Virus record (IMG/VR): IMGVR_UViG_3300042898_001199
Location: 1-63,903 of that record
From: a virus
Length of the DNA: 63,903 nucleotides
Strand: one strand, 5' to 3'
Of the stretch, positions 32,780 to 43,031 are shown piece after piece. The position numbers were made by a program, and so were the translations under genes. Under the pieces are notes generated by a model. The model was given only the letters and a program-made list of their open reading frames with translations, was not told the DNA's origin and did no database searches. Position 1 is the stretch's first letter, and the number at the start of each line of letters is the position of its first letter.

Positions 32780-35700
32780 CTATTGCATCATCGGTTCTGA
32801 AGGAACAAAGTTAACATTTGCTGAAAACAATATCATTTTATTTGTTGTGTCTGAGTTTGTTAAAGAGTGGTCTAGGACATACCCCCTTAACTCTCTCCCG
32901 TTCAATCTTTTTAAAGCGTATGGTAAAAATGGGTTAGGATCTGACATATCTCTAAAATATTTAGAGACGTAATAAGACTCTTGATTTCTAAAATTATCAA
33001 TCAATATATTAGAAGACATGCCGCCCGGGTATTGATTTGTTGGAGGGACAATAACCTGAACTTGAAAAGGCATGTTCGACTGAGTGGTAAACGTTAAAAA
33101 CCTTTTCATTGTTGTTGGGTTAGATTTAAATAAAAATCTTACATTCTGATTATAACCTCTATCAAAAAATGTCAACTCGCTACCACCCTTATCCTCCTCG
33201 TATAATTCACCCATATTAGTTGTAGGGTAACCTCCAACAGTATAAGCTCTGTTACCAAACTGAGTGGCCCATAAAACAGGTTGGTTCATATAGGAAGACC
33301 ATCTTTGCCTGTTAAACGAATAAACAATAGCCTCTGTAGAAATGTCTGCCTCTGGGTATATTGTAATAGTTCCTGGGCTTGGTTTTTCCATTGTTGAAAG
33401 CGTTCCGTTAATAGAGATAGATGTTACATCTTTCCCTGGATTATAACTAGATCCAATTACTGTATACGTCCCATTATTATTAGAGTCAAAAGCACCCGAA
33501 ATAACAAATGTAGTTCCTGGTTGAAAATACGAGGTGTAATCACCAACAAAATCAATTGTGCCTGGGGGTATTATTGAAAACTCAGTAAGCTCAATACTAT
33601 TAGGTATATTATCTAAACTAGAACCTGCATATAAAATATATTCACCATTAGAGCGATTAATATGAGAAATTATATTCATTAATTGTCCGCTGTCGTATTC
33701 AGCCTGTCTTATAGAGTTGGTGAAATTTTCAATACCCAAACCAAATTTACGCTCTCCTTCACATATGTTAACTAATCCACCTTGAGTTGCCTGAACTGCG
33801 GCAGCGTTGTAGAAGTCGTAAAAAAACACGTTGTTCTCAACTTTTGCTACAGAACCTGGATGAATACATCCGTAATCATCATCGTGTGGGCGAATACCTG
33901 CAAATGTTTTATCGGAAATAATTACATTGTTAGTACCATCCCCGTTAAGAGCAAATGCCTTTTGGATATAAACAGATGTAATTTTCTTATCTTGGAAAGC
34001 CTTGAGAGTGTCTCCAATTTGCGTCAGTCTATTGATACTTCCATGTTCATCTTTCAACACCACGTTGTTAAAAAACTCTATTCGGCTAAGTCCGTTAATC
34101 TGAGTGTTGTCAATAAGAGCGTTGGTGTGATAAATAGATGCCTTTAAGTGTTGCTGTTTAGCAAATGGTGAAAATAAACCTACACGACCTTTATTATTCC
34201 AATTTGAAATATAAAAGTCAGAGTAATGAGGATCTTCACAGAACCAAGCACCTATATGGTCATTTGCATCTTTAACATCTGCTAAACTGCCTTCATAATC
34301 ATATCCTGTTGACATCACCCTTTGACGTATATAAACATCACCACAATTTAAATTAACTACAGCTTCTCTAATTCCGTAAATTTGATTCGTATCACCACCG
34401 TGTGATCTTGTAGATGTATGGGGATTTAGTACAGGGAACTCAATTCCAACCTCATACCAAGGATCATTTTCACTTTCTTTTTTAGGAGTGTATATTTCTA
34501 TTTGAAATCCTCCTGTTGCAAATGGTCGTTGAGGATTACTTCCTCCAAACCTTAAATACTCACCTAATAAATTAACGTCAAAATTATTTACAATAATAAC
34601 CTCTTCTCCATTAGGACCTCCTCCGAGTTCATAAGCTAAAACATTTAATTCTTGAATTATATTATTTTCATTAGTTATATAATCTGGATAATATTGACTA
34701 TTATTATAATTACAATCCAATAATGATATAGAATATGATGAATTTGAATTTGACATTAATATATTCAAAGGCCCGCTTGCAACGCTATACTCGCAATAAA
34801 ATGTTAATGTGTCAGAAGCAACTAAAGGAATTTCAAAACTTCCACTGTAGGAGAAGACAGAACTTCCAATAGCATTAAGAACCCCTCCCACAAAACTTGT
34901 TCCTGGAAAACTATTTTTTCTTACAGTTATTTCTAAAATAGGAGATCCAGTAAAACCAGATCCAGTAATTGTTGTTGTTGTTTCAAATTTAATGCGATAT
35001 GTACCAGAAATCGGTGCTGTAAAAACTCCTGAACTCATTGTTGAATTTGGATCATACGTTTCATTAATGTATGACGATAAATCTAACTGATACATAAATA
35101 CATTTGGCATCGTCCCACTTGCAATTCTTGGAACATTAATAGAAACCTGATTTGCTGTAAATTGATTGTAAATAACAAAATCCTTCTCAAACAAAGCCCT
35201 TGCTCTTACAAAACGTACAAAATCACCTTTTGAAGGAGTGTGGTTTATTGAAGATCCTAAAACTTGTTCTTTATAATAATTATCTAAAACAAGTTTAACG
35301 GTAGTATCTGGATTGTAAATAACTTGCTTAACGGACCTTTGCTGGAAGTTAGAAATATTTGTAGACGGCTTGTATAATATTTGATAGGTATCTGCCCACA
35401 TTGGTGGTTGATATGTAGAAGCAATTATTATGTCTATATTGTTGATATACGGTCTTTTCTTCAATCCAAAATTTCCACTATTAAGTGCAAGGTCAGTTAA
35501 ATCCGTATTGAATGGAACGTAAACATCTCCAGCAGGAACCGTTAAAACTGTTCCGTCACGATTTGCTCTATCGTAATATTGAAAAGCAAACTCGTGTTTT
35601 GCTCCTGATTTGAAAGTTCTTGTAGCTTTATTTTCACGATAAACGATCATTGCTCCTACTGTAGGAGTGTTTAGCTGGGCCTGAGTTCTAGTATACCAAG

Positions 35701-37162
35701 TTTTTCCTAATATTTGTAATGTTGGCCATGTTACAGTAGTATTCCATGATGCAGGAGCCATTACTTGTGACGTAATACCCAATGTATTTAAATAGTTTTG
35801 AAGCTCTACACATAATTGATTTATTTTTTGGAGATCACTTATGTAAATACTAGGATCTATATAAGGAACTAAAAAGTATATAACAGGATCAGGCAAAACA
35901 GTATTTAAAGAAAATAAATCATTATTTTTTAATTGAAGAGCTATTATGTCTCCAGCTTGAAATCTGTATTTTATAAAATCACCACCAACTTGTAGAAATG
36001 AAATAAATAGTCGATTAAAAGTTGTATAATCACAATAAAAAGAAGCTTGAGGATATGTAAATGCTGTATTTTCAATAGCCCTTCTATCAACAGTAAAATA
36101 AACACTACTATTTGTAATTTCTTGTTTATCGTAACCTTCTATATAATTACCTAGAGCAAACTCATTAGACGGCAAGTATTCAATTGTTTTTACAATCTGA
36201 GGTATTAGGTCATAATTTCTCTCAGAATTGCTTATTGCTGGTCCAGAAGTTTCATTTTTGAAATTAATTGTCTCTGTTGAATAGTCGGACCATCCTAATT
36301 GGTTTTTATCGTATTCCTTATATAAGAAAAATTCTCCTGTGTTTCCTATACGATATGCCACTCGAATCAAACGAGAAATTGAAGATCCAGTTTCAATGTT
36401 AAGTCTTATTGTGTTATCAATGTATGAATCAATATTAACGGTTTGCGTAATATACTCGGAAGAATTAGGCAATACCATTTCTGATATTGGAGACCATGCA
36501 GACTCTTCGTTGTCATCGTAAACGTATTGATAACGAAATTGAAAAAGTTTATTTTTTAAGTTGTTAACTGATTCAGTTGTATCTGAATCGTATGTAAATG
36601 TCGGAGAAAACAGCGGAGGGTGTTTAATCCAATCTAAATTATTAAATGTGATCTCTGAATATCCTTCAGGATCTGTTCCTCCAGATTGAGTATACAAGAT
36701 TGCCTTTTGAATATTAATCTTGCGAGGAGGGTTAAAATTATTATTGATGTAAGTCTTAAAGAAATTGTCTGTCCAGTACAATAAGTTATTAACAACAGAT
36801 GCGTGATAAATTTGGTTTTCTTTTTGGAAATTTAATATTTTATCTTCAAGAATAAGGGTATATTGAAAATCTTCTACAGTGTATCTCCATATTGAATGAT
36901 TTTCATTATCATTCCACACGAACAAGATAATTGCCTTATGCTCTACATCTTCGCAAGAGCCGATAACGATATTAACACCAGCAGCAAGATGGGTATTTTC
37001 TTGAAGTAGATTCCCTGTCCTAGACTGCAAAGCACCTTCTGATGGAGCGTTTCCTCCATAGTTTCTAGAAAATGCTGCGTATCTATAATCTCCATTAGGG
37101 ATAAGACGATCTTCATCGTCTGTATTCATACCTCCGTTAAAAAATATTCCTTCTTGATACAT
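32780..37162 (-). CDS. Tail stabilisation / muzzle-type protein (1460 aa)
   Basis: N-terminus IFFNGGMNTDDEDRLIPNGD with DYRYAAFSRNYGG matches the opening of the stabilisation (crAss muzzle) family. The rest is beta-rich, with propeller-like repeats such as VFLIWN-type strands and many WTDN/YxxD turns; no membrane segments. In crAss-like and Cellulophaga podoviruses this large protein forms the tail muzzle below the ring proteins. Gene order ring-ring-ring-muzzle-cargo is kept here. TATATTTG at 32769-32762 before the next gene suggests a weak internal promoter. Confidence 0.75.
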   Translation of the reverse strand: MYQEGIFFNGGMNTDDEDRLIPNGDYRYAAFSRNYGGNAPSEGALQSRTGNLLQENTHLAAGVNIVIGSCEDVEHKAIILFVWNDNENHSIWRYTVEDFQYTLILEDKILNFQKENQIYHASVVNNLLYWTDNFFKTYINNNFNPPRKINIQKAILYTQSGGTDPEGYSEITFNNLDWIKHPPLFSPTFTYDSDTTESVNNLKNKLFQFRYQYVYDDNEESAWSPISEMVLPNSSEYITQTVNIDSYIDNTIRLNIETGSSISRLIRVAYRIGNTGEFFLYKEYDKNQLGWSDYSTETINFKNETSGPAISNSERNYDLIPQIVKTIEYLPSNEFALGNYIEGYDKQEITNSSVYFTVDRRAIENTAFTYPQASFYCDYTTFNRLFISFLQVGGDFIKYRFQAGDIIALQLKNNDLFSLNTVLPDPVIYFLVPYIDPSIYISDLQKINQLCVELQNYLNTLGITSQVMAPASWNTTVTWPTLQILGKTWYTRTQAQLNTPTVGAMIVYRENKATRTFKSGAKHEFAFQYYDRANRDGTVLTVPAGDVYVPFNTDLTDLALNSGNFGLKKRPYINNIDIIIASTYQPPMWADTYQILYKPSTNISNFQQRSVKQVIYNPDTTVKLVLDNYYKEQVLGSSINHTPSKGDFVRFVRARALFEKDFVIYNQFTANQVSINVPRIASGTMPNVFMYQLDLSSYINETYDPNSTMSSGVFTAPISGTYRIKFETTTTITGSGFTGSPILEITVRKNSFPGTSFVGGVLNAIGSSVFSYSGSFEIPLVASDTLTFYCEYSVASGPLNILMSNSNSSYSISLLDCNYNNSQYYPDYITNENNIIQELNVLAYELGGGPNGEEVIIVNNFDVNLLGEYLRFGGSNPQRPFATGGFQIEIYTPKKESENDPWYEVGIEFPVLNPHTSTRSHGGDTNQIYGIREAVVNLNCGDVYIRQRVMSTGYDYEGSLADVKDANDHIGAWFCEDPHYSDFYISNWNNKGRVGLFSPFAKQQHLKASIYHTNALIDNTQINGLSRIEFFNNVVLKDEHGSINRLTQIGDTLKAFQDKKITSVYIQKAFALNGDGTNNVIISDKTFAGIRPHDDDYGCIHPGSVAKVENNVFFYDFYNAAAVQATQGGLVNICEGERKFGLGIENFTNSIRQAEYDSGQLMNIISHINRSNGEYILYAGSSLDNIPNSIELTEFSIIPPGTIDFVGDYTSYFQPGTTFVISGAFDSNNNGTYTVIGSSYNPGKDVTSISINGTLSTMEKPSPGTITIYPEADISTEAIVYSFNRQRWSSYMNQPVLWATQFGNRAYTVGGYPTTNMGELYEEDKGGSELTFFDRGYNQNVRFLFKSNPTTMKRFLTFTTQSNMPFQVQVIVPPTNQYPGGMSSNILIDNFRNQESYYVSKYFRDMSDPNPFLPYALKRLNGRELRGYVLDHSLTNSDTTNKMILFSANVNFVPSEPMMQ

Positions 37163-37165
37163 ATC

Positions 37166-37909
37166 TTATCGTAGTTTTAGTCCTGGTGCTGAGTAGAATG
37201 CGTCAAGGATTTCATCCATAGTGTTTCCTTGAGCCATTGCTGCTTCTGCCATAGACTCGGTATAAATTCTTTCTCTATTTTGAGAGTTAACAGGATATTT
37301 CTGAGGCTCGAACTCTGCAAGCTGCCAGATAATATAGTTACGCATCGGCTCAATGTAATAGTGAGGAACAAGCGTCTGAGCGTTTATATCAGCACCTGTG
37401 CTTAAATACTCAAGAACAACTTTATTATTCATAACTCCACTAGTAAATTGTATAAAAGTATTGGTGGGATCAATTCTATAATAAGCCTGATTAAAGCCAC
37501 CCCCTGATGCAAAAAGAGCAGGAAAATAATTTCCGTTATAAGAGTGATCTAAGAAAAACACTCCTGTTGTCACTGATGAGTTTTCAGCGGAAGTTAAGTT
37601 ATTTGAAAATTCCATTGTGGTAGGGATAGATAAATTTTCATCTAGTCCTAAAGTCCACAATCTTCCACCGTAATCGATCGCAATTTTGGTATATCTCATG
37701 AAATCTGAAGGTAGAGGAACCTGACCTACAGAGTTAATCATAAGATGAGCTACTTTTAAACACGGGAAAGAGGTAGTGCCTCTAACCACTTCGCTCATCC
37801 ACTCAATAGCAATTTGCTCTAGACGGGGAATCTCAGCAGTCTGACCTTTAACACGGTTAAGAGTAGACTGAGTTACATATTCTATATTTTTTACTGGAGT
37901 TCCTTCCAT
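37166..37909 (-). CDS. Ring / tail-connector protein (247 aa)
   Basis: Marks of the family: QVPLPSDFMRYTKIAIDYGGRLWTL in the middle and VPHYYIEPMRNYIIWQLAEFE at about 185-205. The pattern of a conserved LPsDf turn followed by a hydrophobic strand and a late helical segment is that of crAss-like ring proteins, which link portal and tail. Overlaps the upstream stop by one base. Confidence 0.65.
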   Translation of the reverse strand: MEGTPVKNIEYVTQSTLNRVKGQTAEIPRLEQIAIEWMSEVVRGTTSFPCLKVAHLMINSVGQVPLPSDFMRYTKIAIDYGGRLWTLGLDENLSIPTTMEFSNNLTSAENSSVTTGVFFLDHSYNGNYFPALFASGGGFNQAYYRIDPTNTFIQFTSGVMNNKVVLEYLSTGADINAQTLVPHYYIEPMRNYIIWQLAEFEPQKYPVNSQNRERIYTESMAEAAMAQGNTMDEILDAFYSAPGLKLR

Positions 37910-38502
37910 TATGATGAGTAATTAGTAGGTCTTGGATTAGTATCCTCAACCGTATTGTTAATAACTTCTTCAGGGCGAGCGTCCGTTGATCGGATTAATT
38001 CAATCACACGAGCAAAAATAGGCCCTATAGCTGTTGGCATTACAACCTCATCATCTTCAGAAGAATCTAAGAATGAAGGTATGATATAAAACGTAATTGT
38101 ATCCGAGTAAGGTTTTGCTGTCCAGTTAACTTGTTTGCCGCGAACATAAAACTCAGGTCTTGCCATATTCTTAATTGTGTTCAAGAATATATTTTGATCT
38201 TCGCTTTGACGAGCAAAGTAATTGTTACACGAGTCATCTGTAGCGTATTTTACACTCTTGTTTCCTGCAATAGGAGATACTGGCAATACACTTGTGTATT
38301 TGCCATTAGAGCATGCTACAGGAACGTTGTAAGGAGTTGTCATGTTTGTAGTCAACTCATTATCAGAAACAGAGGCTTCCTGAAAAATAATATCTAAAAT
38401 TGCAGCTACAGTATTGTACTTGTATCTACCTAAAATATCATTCGGGACATCGCCTGAAGCAAGACGCTCCTGTATTAATTCTATTAGTTGTCTCTTTGTC
38501 AT
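37909..38502 (-). CDS. Tail/ring protein (197 aa)
   Basis: MTKRQLIELIQERLASGDVP is a helical start, followed by beta strands. It lies in the ring cluster with overlaps at both ends (ATGA-type junctions), so it is part of the connector module. No sequence family recognised with confidence. Confidence 0.55.
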   Translation of the reverse strand: MTKRQLIELIQERLASGDVPNDILGRYKYNTVAAILDIIFQEASVSDNELTTNMTTPYNVPVACSNGKYTSVLPVSPIAGNKSVKYATDDSCNNYFARQSEDQNIFLNTIKNMARPEFYVRGKQVNWTAKPYSDTITFYIIPSFLDSSEDDEVVMPTAIGPIFARVIELIRSTDARPEEVINNTVEDTNPRPTNYSS

Positions 38503-39248
38503 GGCGTTCTTCCTTTTTCAATTTCTAAAATTCCAAGTGAATTAAGATCTTTAAGATTAATCATAAAGTATTTAGTCAGCTCATTTACCAAATCTATATG
38601 CACGTCTTCATACCACTCAAATTCTACACTTATACTTGGATCACCAGGTGAAAAATTAGGATTGCACGTTAATGTAGAAGAGTTACTATGAGTTGCCCCG
38701 GGAACAAGATAATACGGCATCCCTGTTGCTGTAATAATATCATAATCAAAAAACGGAATAGCAGGGTATCTTACATAAGTTAAATTAATTGTAGGAATAC
38801 CCTGAGGTCTTACAAGTAGCTTTTCGTTTTGTATGGTTACAATAGGACGAGCAAAACTTGGTGAAAATAAAGAGGTGGAAAGTCTGTAAGAAAAATCTTT
38901 ATTAGATAAAATCTCAACGTGACGATAAATTTGATTAGATCCGGTAGAAGTGTTTTCGTAATCATATCTGCTAGCTCTACCAAACCTTAAGTAATCATTA
39001 GGTAAAATTCCATACCCGTAAGAATCTAAGGGAAGGGGAGTAGATCCGTTATCGCCAAGAGTAACAATAAAAGGACGGAGATTATCAGTAAGTTCCTGAT
39101 CCTCTTCATATACCTCTAAAAAATCATTCATCTTAGCAGTATTTGCATAGTCAAGGGCCTGATTATAAATATCAGGAGTGATAAGGTTGCCGTAGGCATC
39201 CTTTCCGATCTTGTTATATACCTGATCTAATATCTCGTTAAGATTCAT
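38499..39248 (-). CDS. Ring / tail-tube-like protein (249 aa)
   Basis: Helical N-terminus (MNLNEILDQVYNKIGKDAYG), then NDYLRFGRASRYDYENT, RHVEILSNKDFSYRLST and TINLTYVRYPAIPFFDYD. These paired features (dYlrf..v.iLsn..f..Rl and P.i.l.Y.R.P) are those of the crAss-like ring proteins. The C-terminal helix is HIDLVNELTKYFMINLKDLN. Confidence 0.65.
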   Translation of the reverse strand: MNLNEILDQVYNKIGKDAYGNLITPDIYNQALDYANTAKMNDFLEVYEEDQELTDNLRPFIVTLGDNGSTPLPLDSYGYGILPNDYLRFGRASRYDYENTSTGSNQIYRHVEILSNKDFSYRLSTSLFSPSFARPIVTIQNEKLLVRPQGIPTINLTYVRYPAIPFFDYDIITATGMPYYLVPGATHSNSSTLTCNPNFSPGDPSISVEFEWYEDVHIDLVNELTKYFMINLKDLNSLGILEIEKGRTP

Positions 39249-39257
39249 AATCTTCTA

Positions 39258-40484
39258 TTAGTTATAAACTCTAATTTCAAAAGGATTAAGAGACAAAATT
39301 CCATCAGCTGAAGCTGTTGTTACAGTAATTATATTGTCCCCTGATCTTAACGCAATTGCTGCCCCACCTACAGAAGATGGATTTATTCTTACAAATGTTT
39401 TGCCACTAGGGAAAGCTCCGTTCAATGTTGCTGTATAGGATCCGGCAGCTGACCTTGACCACAATATACTTCCTATAGAATTTTCTAATTCAGTAGCAGT
39501 AGGAGCAGCTGTACTAGATTGACTAAGTAAAGCTACATATGATTTGTATCCACCGCCACTCGTGTTATCCACCCATTGAGGAGTAGAATCATCTCCGCTA
39601 CAACCGCAAGAAGAATCGCAACCGCAAGAAGTATCACCACAACCGCAAGAGCAATTAGATGAAGTATCTGTGCCAGTAACCAGCGCAGTGATTTTTTCAG
39701 CGTAGGCAGCTGCTGCAAGAGTGTCTCCACACGCTCTTTCAATTTGGTATTGAGTGTAGTAAGCATTGGCTAAAGTTAATTCTTGTGCATAACGAGGAGT
39801 GGTAGATCCACCAGCAACATCTTCTGCATATATTCTTGTTATTTTATCTAGAGTGTCGTTTACGCTGCATAGCTGAGCGTTGCAAGCCACATTGTGATTT
39901 AACGTCTTTGTTAAAACAGCAATTAAAACCAAACCGTCAGTTTGTGTCTTTGTTATATTTTTTGTTGCAATTACGGTCCACATCCCTGTAGCCAATGTAT
40001 TTACAACAAGAGTGTCTGCCGTTGTTGTTTCCTCATACAAAGAAATAGGAGCAGGAGTTAATCCATTCGGGTAATATAATCTAAGACTCTTGCTAGAGAT
40101 TGTCCAACCTGCGTAACTTGTAGAGTCGGTTGCTGTAATCTGACCGTTAGGGTAGAAGTTGCAATCGTTAGTTACAGTAACATCTTGACAAACAATATCA
40201 ACACCTAAGTAATTGTATAAAGTTGTAGTTACTCCAGAACCCATCCCTGCAACTGTGCCGAATTCAAATTTATAAGTACCTAATAAAACATTAGACGAAG
40301 TGTCTAAAGGCAAGTTATAAAATGCGGAAGTTGTAGATGCGGTAATAAAAGCATTTCCTACAGCACTCTTATCTAAAATTAGATTGCCTGCTGGGTCAGT
40401 CAACTTTGCGTAAATAGTTGCTGAGGGAGATGTTATCCCCTGATACTTTTTTGTGGAAACGTTAAAACTGAGGTTAGTAGGCAT
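39258..40484 (-). CDS. Virion protein with Ig-like domains and a Cys-Gly cluster
   Basis: 408 residues from ATG 40484 (MPTNLSFNVST); the ATG at 40505 adds only seven residues and overlaps a -7-like box. Beta-rich, with repeated Ig-like strands in the first 200 residues. Around residue 285 it has the unusual CSCGCGDTSCGCDSSCGC cluster with seven Cys, followed by another beta domain. It sits between capsid and ring genes, so it may be a head decoration or fibre. The Cys cluster could bind metal or crosslink. Confidence 0.6.
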   Translation of the reverse strand: MPTNLSFNVSTKKYQGITSPSATIYAKLTDPAGNLILDKSAVGNAFITASTTSAFYNLPLDTSSNVLLGTYKFEFGTVAGMGSGVTTTLYNYLGVDIVCQDVTVTNDCNFYPNGQITATDSTSYAGWTISSKSLRLYYPNGLTPAPISLYEETTTADTLVVNTLATGMWTVIATKNITKTQTDGLVLIAVLTKTLNHNVACNAQLCSVNDTLDKITRIYAEDVAGGSTTPRYAQELTLANAYYTQYQIERACGDTLAAAAYAEKITALVTGTDTSSNCSCGCGDTSCGCDSSCGCSGDDSTPQWVDNTSGGGYKSYVALLSQSSTAAPTATELENSIGSILWSRSAAGSYTATLNGAFPSGKTFVRINPSSVGGAAIALRSGDNIITVTTASADGILSLNPFEIRVYN

Positions 40485-40510
40485 TTTCTTATAATTTATA
40501 CACAAAGATA

Positions 40511-40537
40511 AAAAAAATAGGGTACAAATAGTACCCC
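40511..40537 (-). terminator. Rho-independent terminator, minus strand
   Basis: On the minus strand GGGTAC and GTACCC form a perfect stem around TATTT, followed by TATTTTTTTTATC. It separates the 289-residue gene from the virion gene that starts at 40484. TATCTTTG at 40510-40503 follows at once and could restart transcription, but lacks a good -33 TTG. Confidence 0.8.
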
Positions 40538-40561
40538 ATTTCAGATTATTTTTATTTTAGT

Positions 40562-41431
40562 TTAAGCTAGGACTTTCTTGAGCAAAGCAAGAGCTTTCTT
40601 ATCCTTAGCTAAGTACTCAGATAAAGCCTGGCGATCGTCTACTGGAATGTCAGCTAAAACAACTTCTTTATCTCCTACTATCACCACGGTCTTTTCACCG
40701 TCACTACTAGGCATAATAGCGTCAATATTCCAAGCCTCTTCGATCATATTTCTAATTTCATCATCATGCTCGGGAGAAAATGTCTCAATTAACTTAACTT
40801 TTTTATCTGCGTTATTATCCATTTCGGTGTAGAGACGAGATAAAATTAATTCTTTATTTGTGTCATCGTAATTTAATGCAATTCCTAGACTTTGGCAAAG
40901 TTCAACCATTTTCTCTTTAGTCAAATTGCCTATTGCAGCTTTAGCTTTTGCTTCTGCAAACATGCTAATCGCTTTTGTTTTAGCGTCTTTTTCTGGCATT
41001 AAGAACTTAAAAGAAGAGCCTTGATTGCCTTTTTTACCATTTTCAAATGCTTGGCAAAAATTATAACAAAACCATAAAAGCTCTTTATGTCTTTCAGGAT
41101 TAAACATAAATCCAGAATCAATCATTAAACTTTTTGAACCATATTGTCTTCTTCCATCATTACCAAACTTTGGTGCGGAATCAGTATAGCGAACTTCTCG
41201 CTCTTCTCCTGTTTCAGAATCAGCCCAAGTATGGAATAAAAGAATACCTTTTAATGGCTTAGAATGCACCCAAGGGACATGAGGATTGTTAGTTTGAACT
41301 CGTGTTGAAGCAGATTCAGTATAAGCAATTCTCTGAGGTTTGTTTTTCATCATAAACTCAGGAAAAACGGCTTTTAATTGGTTAAGCTCATCTTGGCCTA
41401 ACGTGAATTTTTCATCATCTATAAATAACAT
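40562..41431 (-). CDS. Hypothetical late protein next to capsid (289 aa)
   Basis: N-terminal half soluble with Trp/His-rich stretches (HVPWVHSKPLKGILLFHTWA), C-terminal half helical and charged (NLTKEKMVELCQSLGIALNY, ending KDKKALALLKKVLA). It is flanked by terminators on both sides, so its transcription level differs from the capsid. No family recognised; possibly a capsid accessory protein. Confidence 0.6.
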   Translation of the reverse strand: MLFIDDEKFTLGQDELNQLKAVFPEFMMKNKPQRIAYTESASTRVQTNNPHVPWVHSKPLKGILLFHTWADSETGEEREVRYTDSAPKFGNDGRRQYGSKSLMIDSGFMFNPERHKELLWFCYNFCQAFENGKKGNQGSSFKFLMPEKDAKTKAISMFAEAKAKAAIGNLTKEKMVELCQSLGIALNYDDTNKELILSRLYTEMDNNADKKVKLIETFSPEHDDEIRNMIEEAWNIDAIMPSSDGEKTVVIVGDKEVVLADIPVDDRQALSEYLAKDKKALALLKKVLA

Positions 41432-41468
41432 ATTGTGTTTTTTTTTGTGTGTTAAAAAGATAAAATGC

Positions 41469-41492
41469 TGGGGAGGGATATTCCGCTCCCCA
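41469..41492 (-). terminator. Rho-independent terminator after the capsid gene
   Basis: TGGGGAG (41469-41475) pairs perfectly with CTCCCCA (41486-41492). On the minus strand it is followed by GCATTTTATCTTTTT. It lies just after the capsid stop and may set capsid mRNA apart as a stable, abundant unit. Confidence 0.8.
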
Positions 41493-41518
41493 ACATTTAT
41501 TAAAGAAGATTATGCAGA

Positions 41519-43003
41519 TTATGCATATTTCAAACGTCCGAATTGCTCCAAACAGTAGAAATCAAATCCTAAGTCTGAAGACAAGTAAAGACGAGCAACG
41601 TCAGTTTGTCCGATCTTACGAGCAGATGCACGACCATCATCAGTTACTTCCATGAAACGGCTATAACCATCCATTTCCTTGTAAACTAATTCGATACGGT
41701 TGCGAAGTACTCCTTCAGCATCAGCCATCTTGTTCAATGGGATAGCCCATCCACGGTAACGCAAGTTCGGAGCTGTAGTAGCATCAAGAACAGCGGTAGT
41801 GTTAGGATCTTGCATGAAACGAGCTTGCTTGATCATGAAGTTGTAACCATCTACAATAAGTCCATTGTAAGACAAAGTACCCATTAATGATTCAACGTCA
41901 TTCATTTTTCCACCGAAGAATACGTCAGCAACTGATTCATTCAATGCATTTACGTTAGCATTACCGAATCCGTTAGCACTAGTTGTGTTAACTGCACCAG
42001 CAGAGTCATTCAAACTAGAGTATAACTCTTGAGTTAACCATAGTAAGAACAAATTGCTAGAATAACGCTTAGACATTGCATTAGCCATATCTCTTAAGTC
42101 CTGAACTGTTAAAGTACTACCAACAGTTAAATCAACTCCACGAGAAGCAATTTGAGAATCCAAACCAGAAAACGTAGTAGGTACGTTAGAGTTTGTATTT
42201 GTCTTACCAAAGATCATTGATAAAGCGATTTGCTTAATCAAACGATATTCAGCCTCGTCTTGTCCTTCGTAGAAGAAACCGTTCATCTTCTTAGTCTTAC
42301 CATCACCATACTCAACTTCCATCCATTGTGGTTGGTTAGTTTTTTGAGTACCAGTTAATTCGTAAGTTTCTTTGAAGATTTGAGTCTGCCAGTTATACTT
42401 AGTCCAAAAAGACTGAGATGAAGTTGGTTGGTTTGTTCCTTCGCCCCAAGCAGAACCTACAACTACAGCAGTAGCAGTAGCAGCAACAGAAGCAAAAGCA
42501 CCATTTTCAATTGCGTCAATAACAACTGTAAAGATATCAGCAACACCTAAACCAGTAGTTGTAGCAGTAACTGAACGAACACGACCTAAAGGAAGAGTTG
42601 AATGAGAAGCAAGCATTACTACTTGACCTTCTTTAGCGTAAACTAAATCAATAAAGTCGTTAGGAGAACCTGCTGGAGGAGGAGTTCCTGTTTGAGATGT
42701 AACGAAAGCAGTGTAAGTACTGTTTGCAGTACCACTTGGGCTAGCTGAAACAACACCACCTGTCATTGAAATAGGAGCATCATAGAAGCCCTTTTCCCAG
42801 TGCCATCCAGTTGTGTTTTGAACGCCACGCTTCATTCCAAGTCCCATCAAAAGTTGGAAGTCAGAAAGACCGTTGTCACCATACTTGTTTTTCAAAGTAC
42901 GCAAATAATGTGGAACTAAAAGTCCACTTGTGTAAGACGCATCAAAGATAGATAGCATGCTACCACTCAGACCTGCGTTCGATACGGGATTAAAAAAAGC
43001 CAT
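41519..43003 (-). CDS. Major capsid protein
   Basis: 494 residues. Start MAFFNPVSNAGLSGSMLSIF, then VPHYLRTLKNKYGDNGLSDF and WHWEKGFYDAPI, with a Gly/Ala/Thr-rich middle and a mixed C-terminus. Length, composition and position after the scaffold fit the HK97-fold capsid of crAss-like phages. It probably uses the phage GroES-like protein for folding (inference). It has its own terminator at 41469. Confidence 0.8.
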   Translation of the reverse strand: MAFFNPVSNAGLSGSMLSIFDASYTSGLLVPHYLRTLKNKYGDNGLSDFQLLMGLGMKRGVQNTTGWHWEKGFYDAPISMTGGVVSASPSGTANSTYTAFVTSQTGTPPPAGSPNDFIDLVYAKEGQVVMLASHSTLPLGRVRSVTATTTGLGVADIFTVVIDAIENGAFASVAATATAVVVGSAWGEGTNQPTSSQSFWTKYNWQTQIFKETYELTGTQKTNQPQWMEVEYGDGKTKKMNGFFYEGQDEAEYRLIKQIALSMIFGKTNTNSNVPTTFSGLDSQIASRGVDLTVGSTLTVQDLRDMANAMSKRYSSNLFLLWLTQELYSSLNDSAGAVNTTSANGFGNANVNALNESVADVFFGGKMNDVESLMGTLSYNGLIVDGYNFMIKQARFMQDPNTTAVLDATTAPNLRYRGWAIPLNKMADAEGVLRNRIELVYKEMDGYSRFMEVTDDGRASARKIGQTDVARLYLSSDLGFDFYCLEQFGRLKYA

Positions 43004-43031
43004 TTTTTCTAAATATTAAATTTATTATTTT

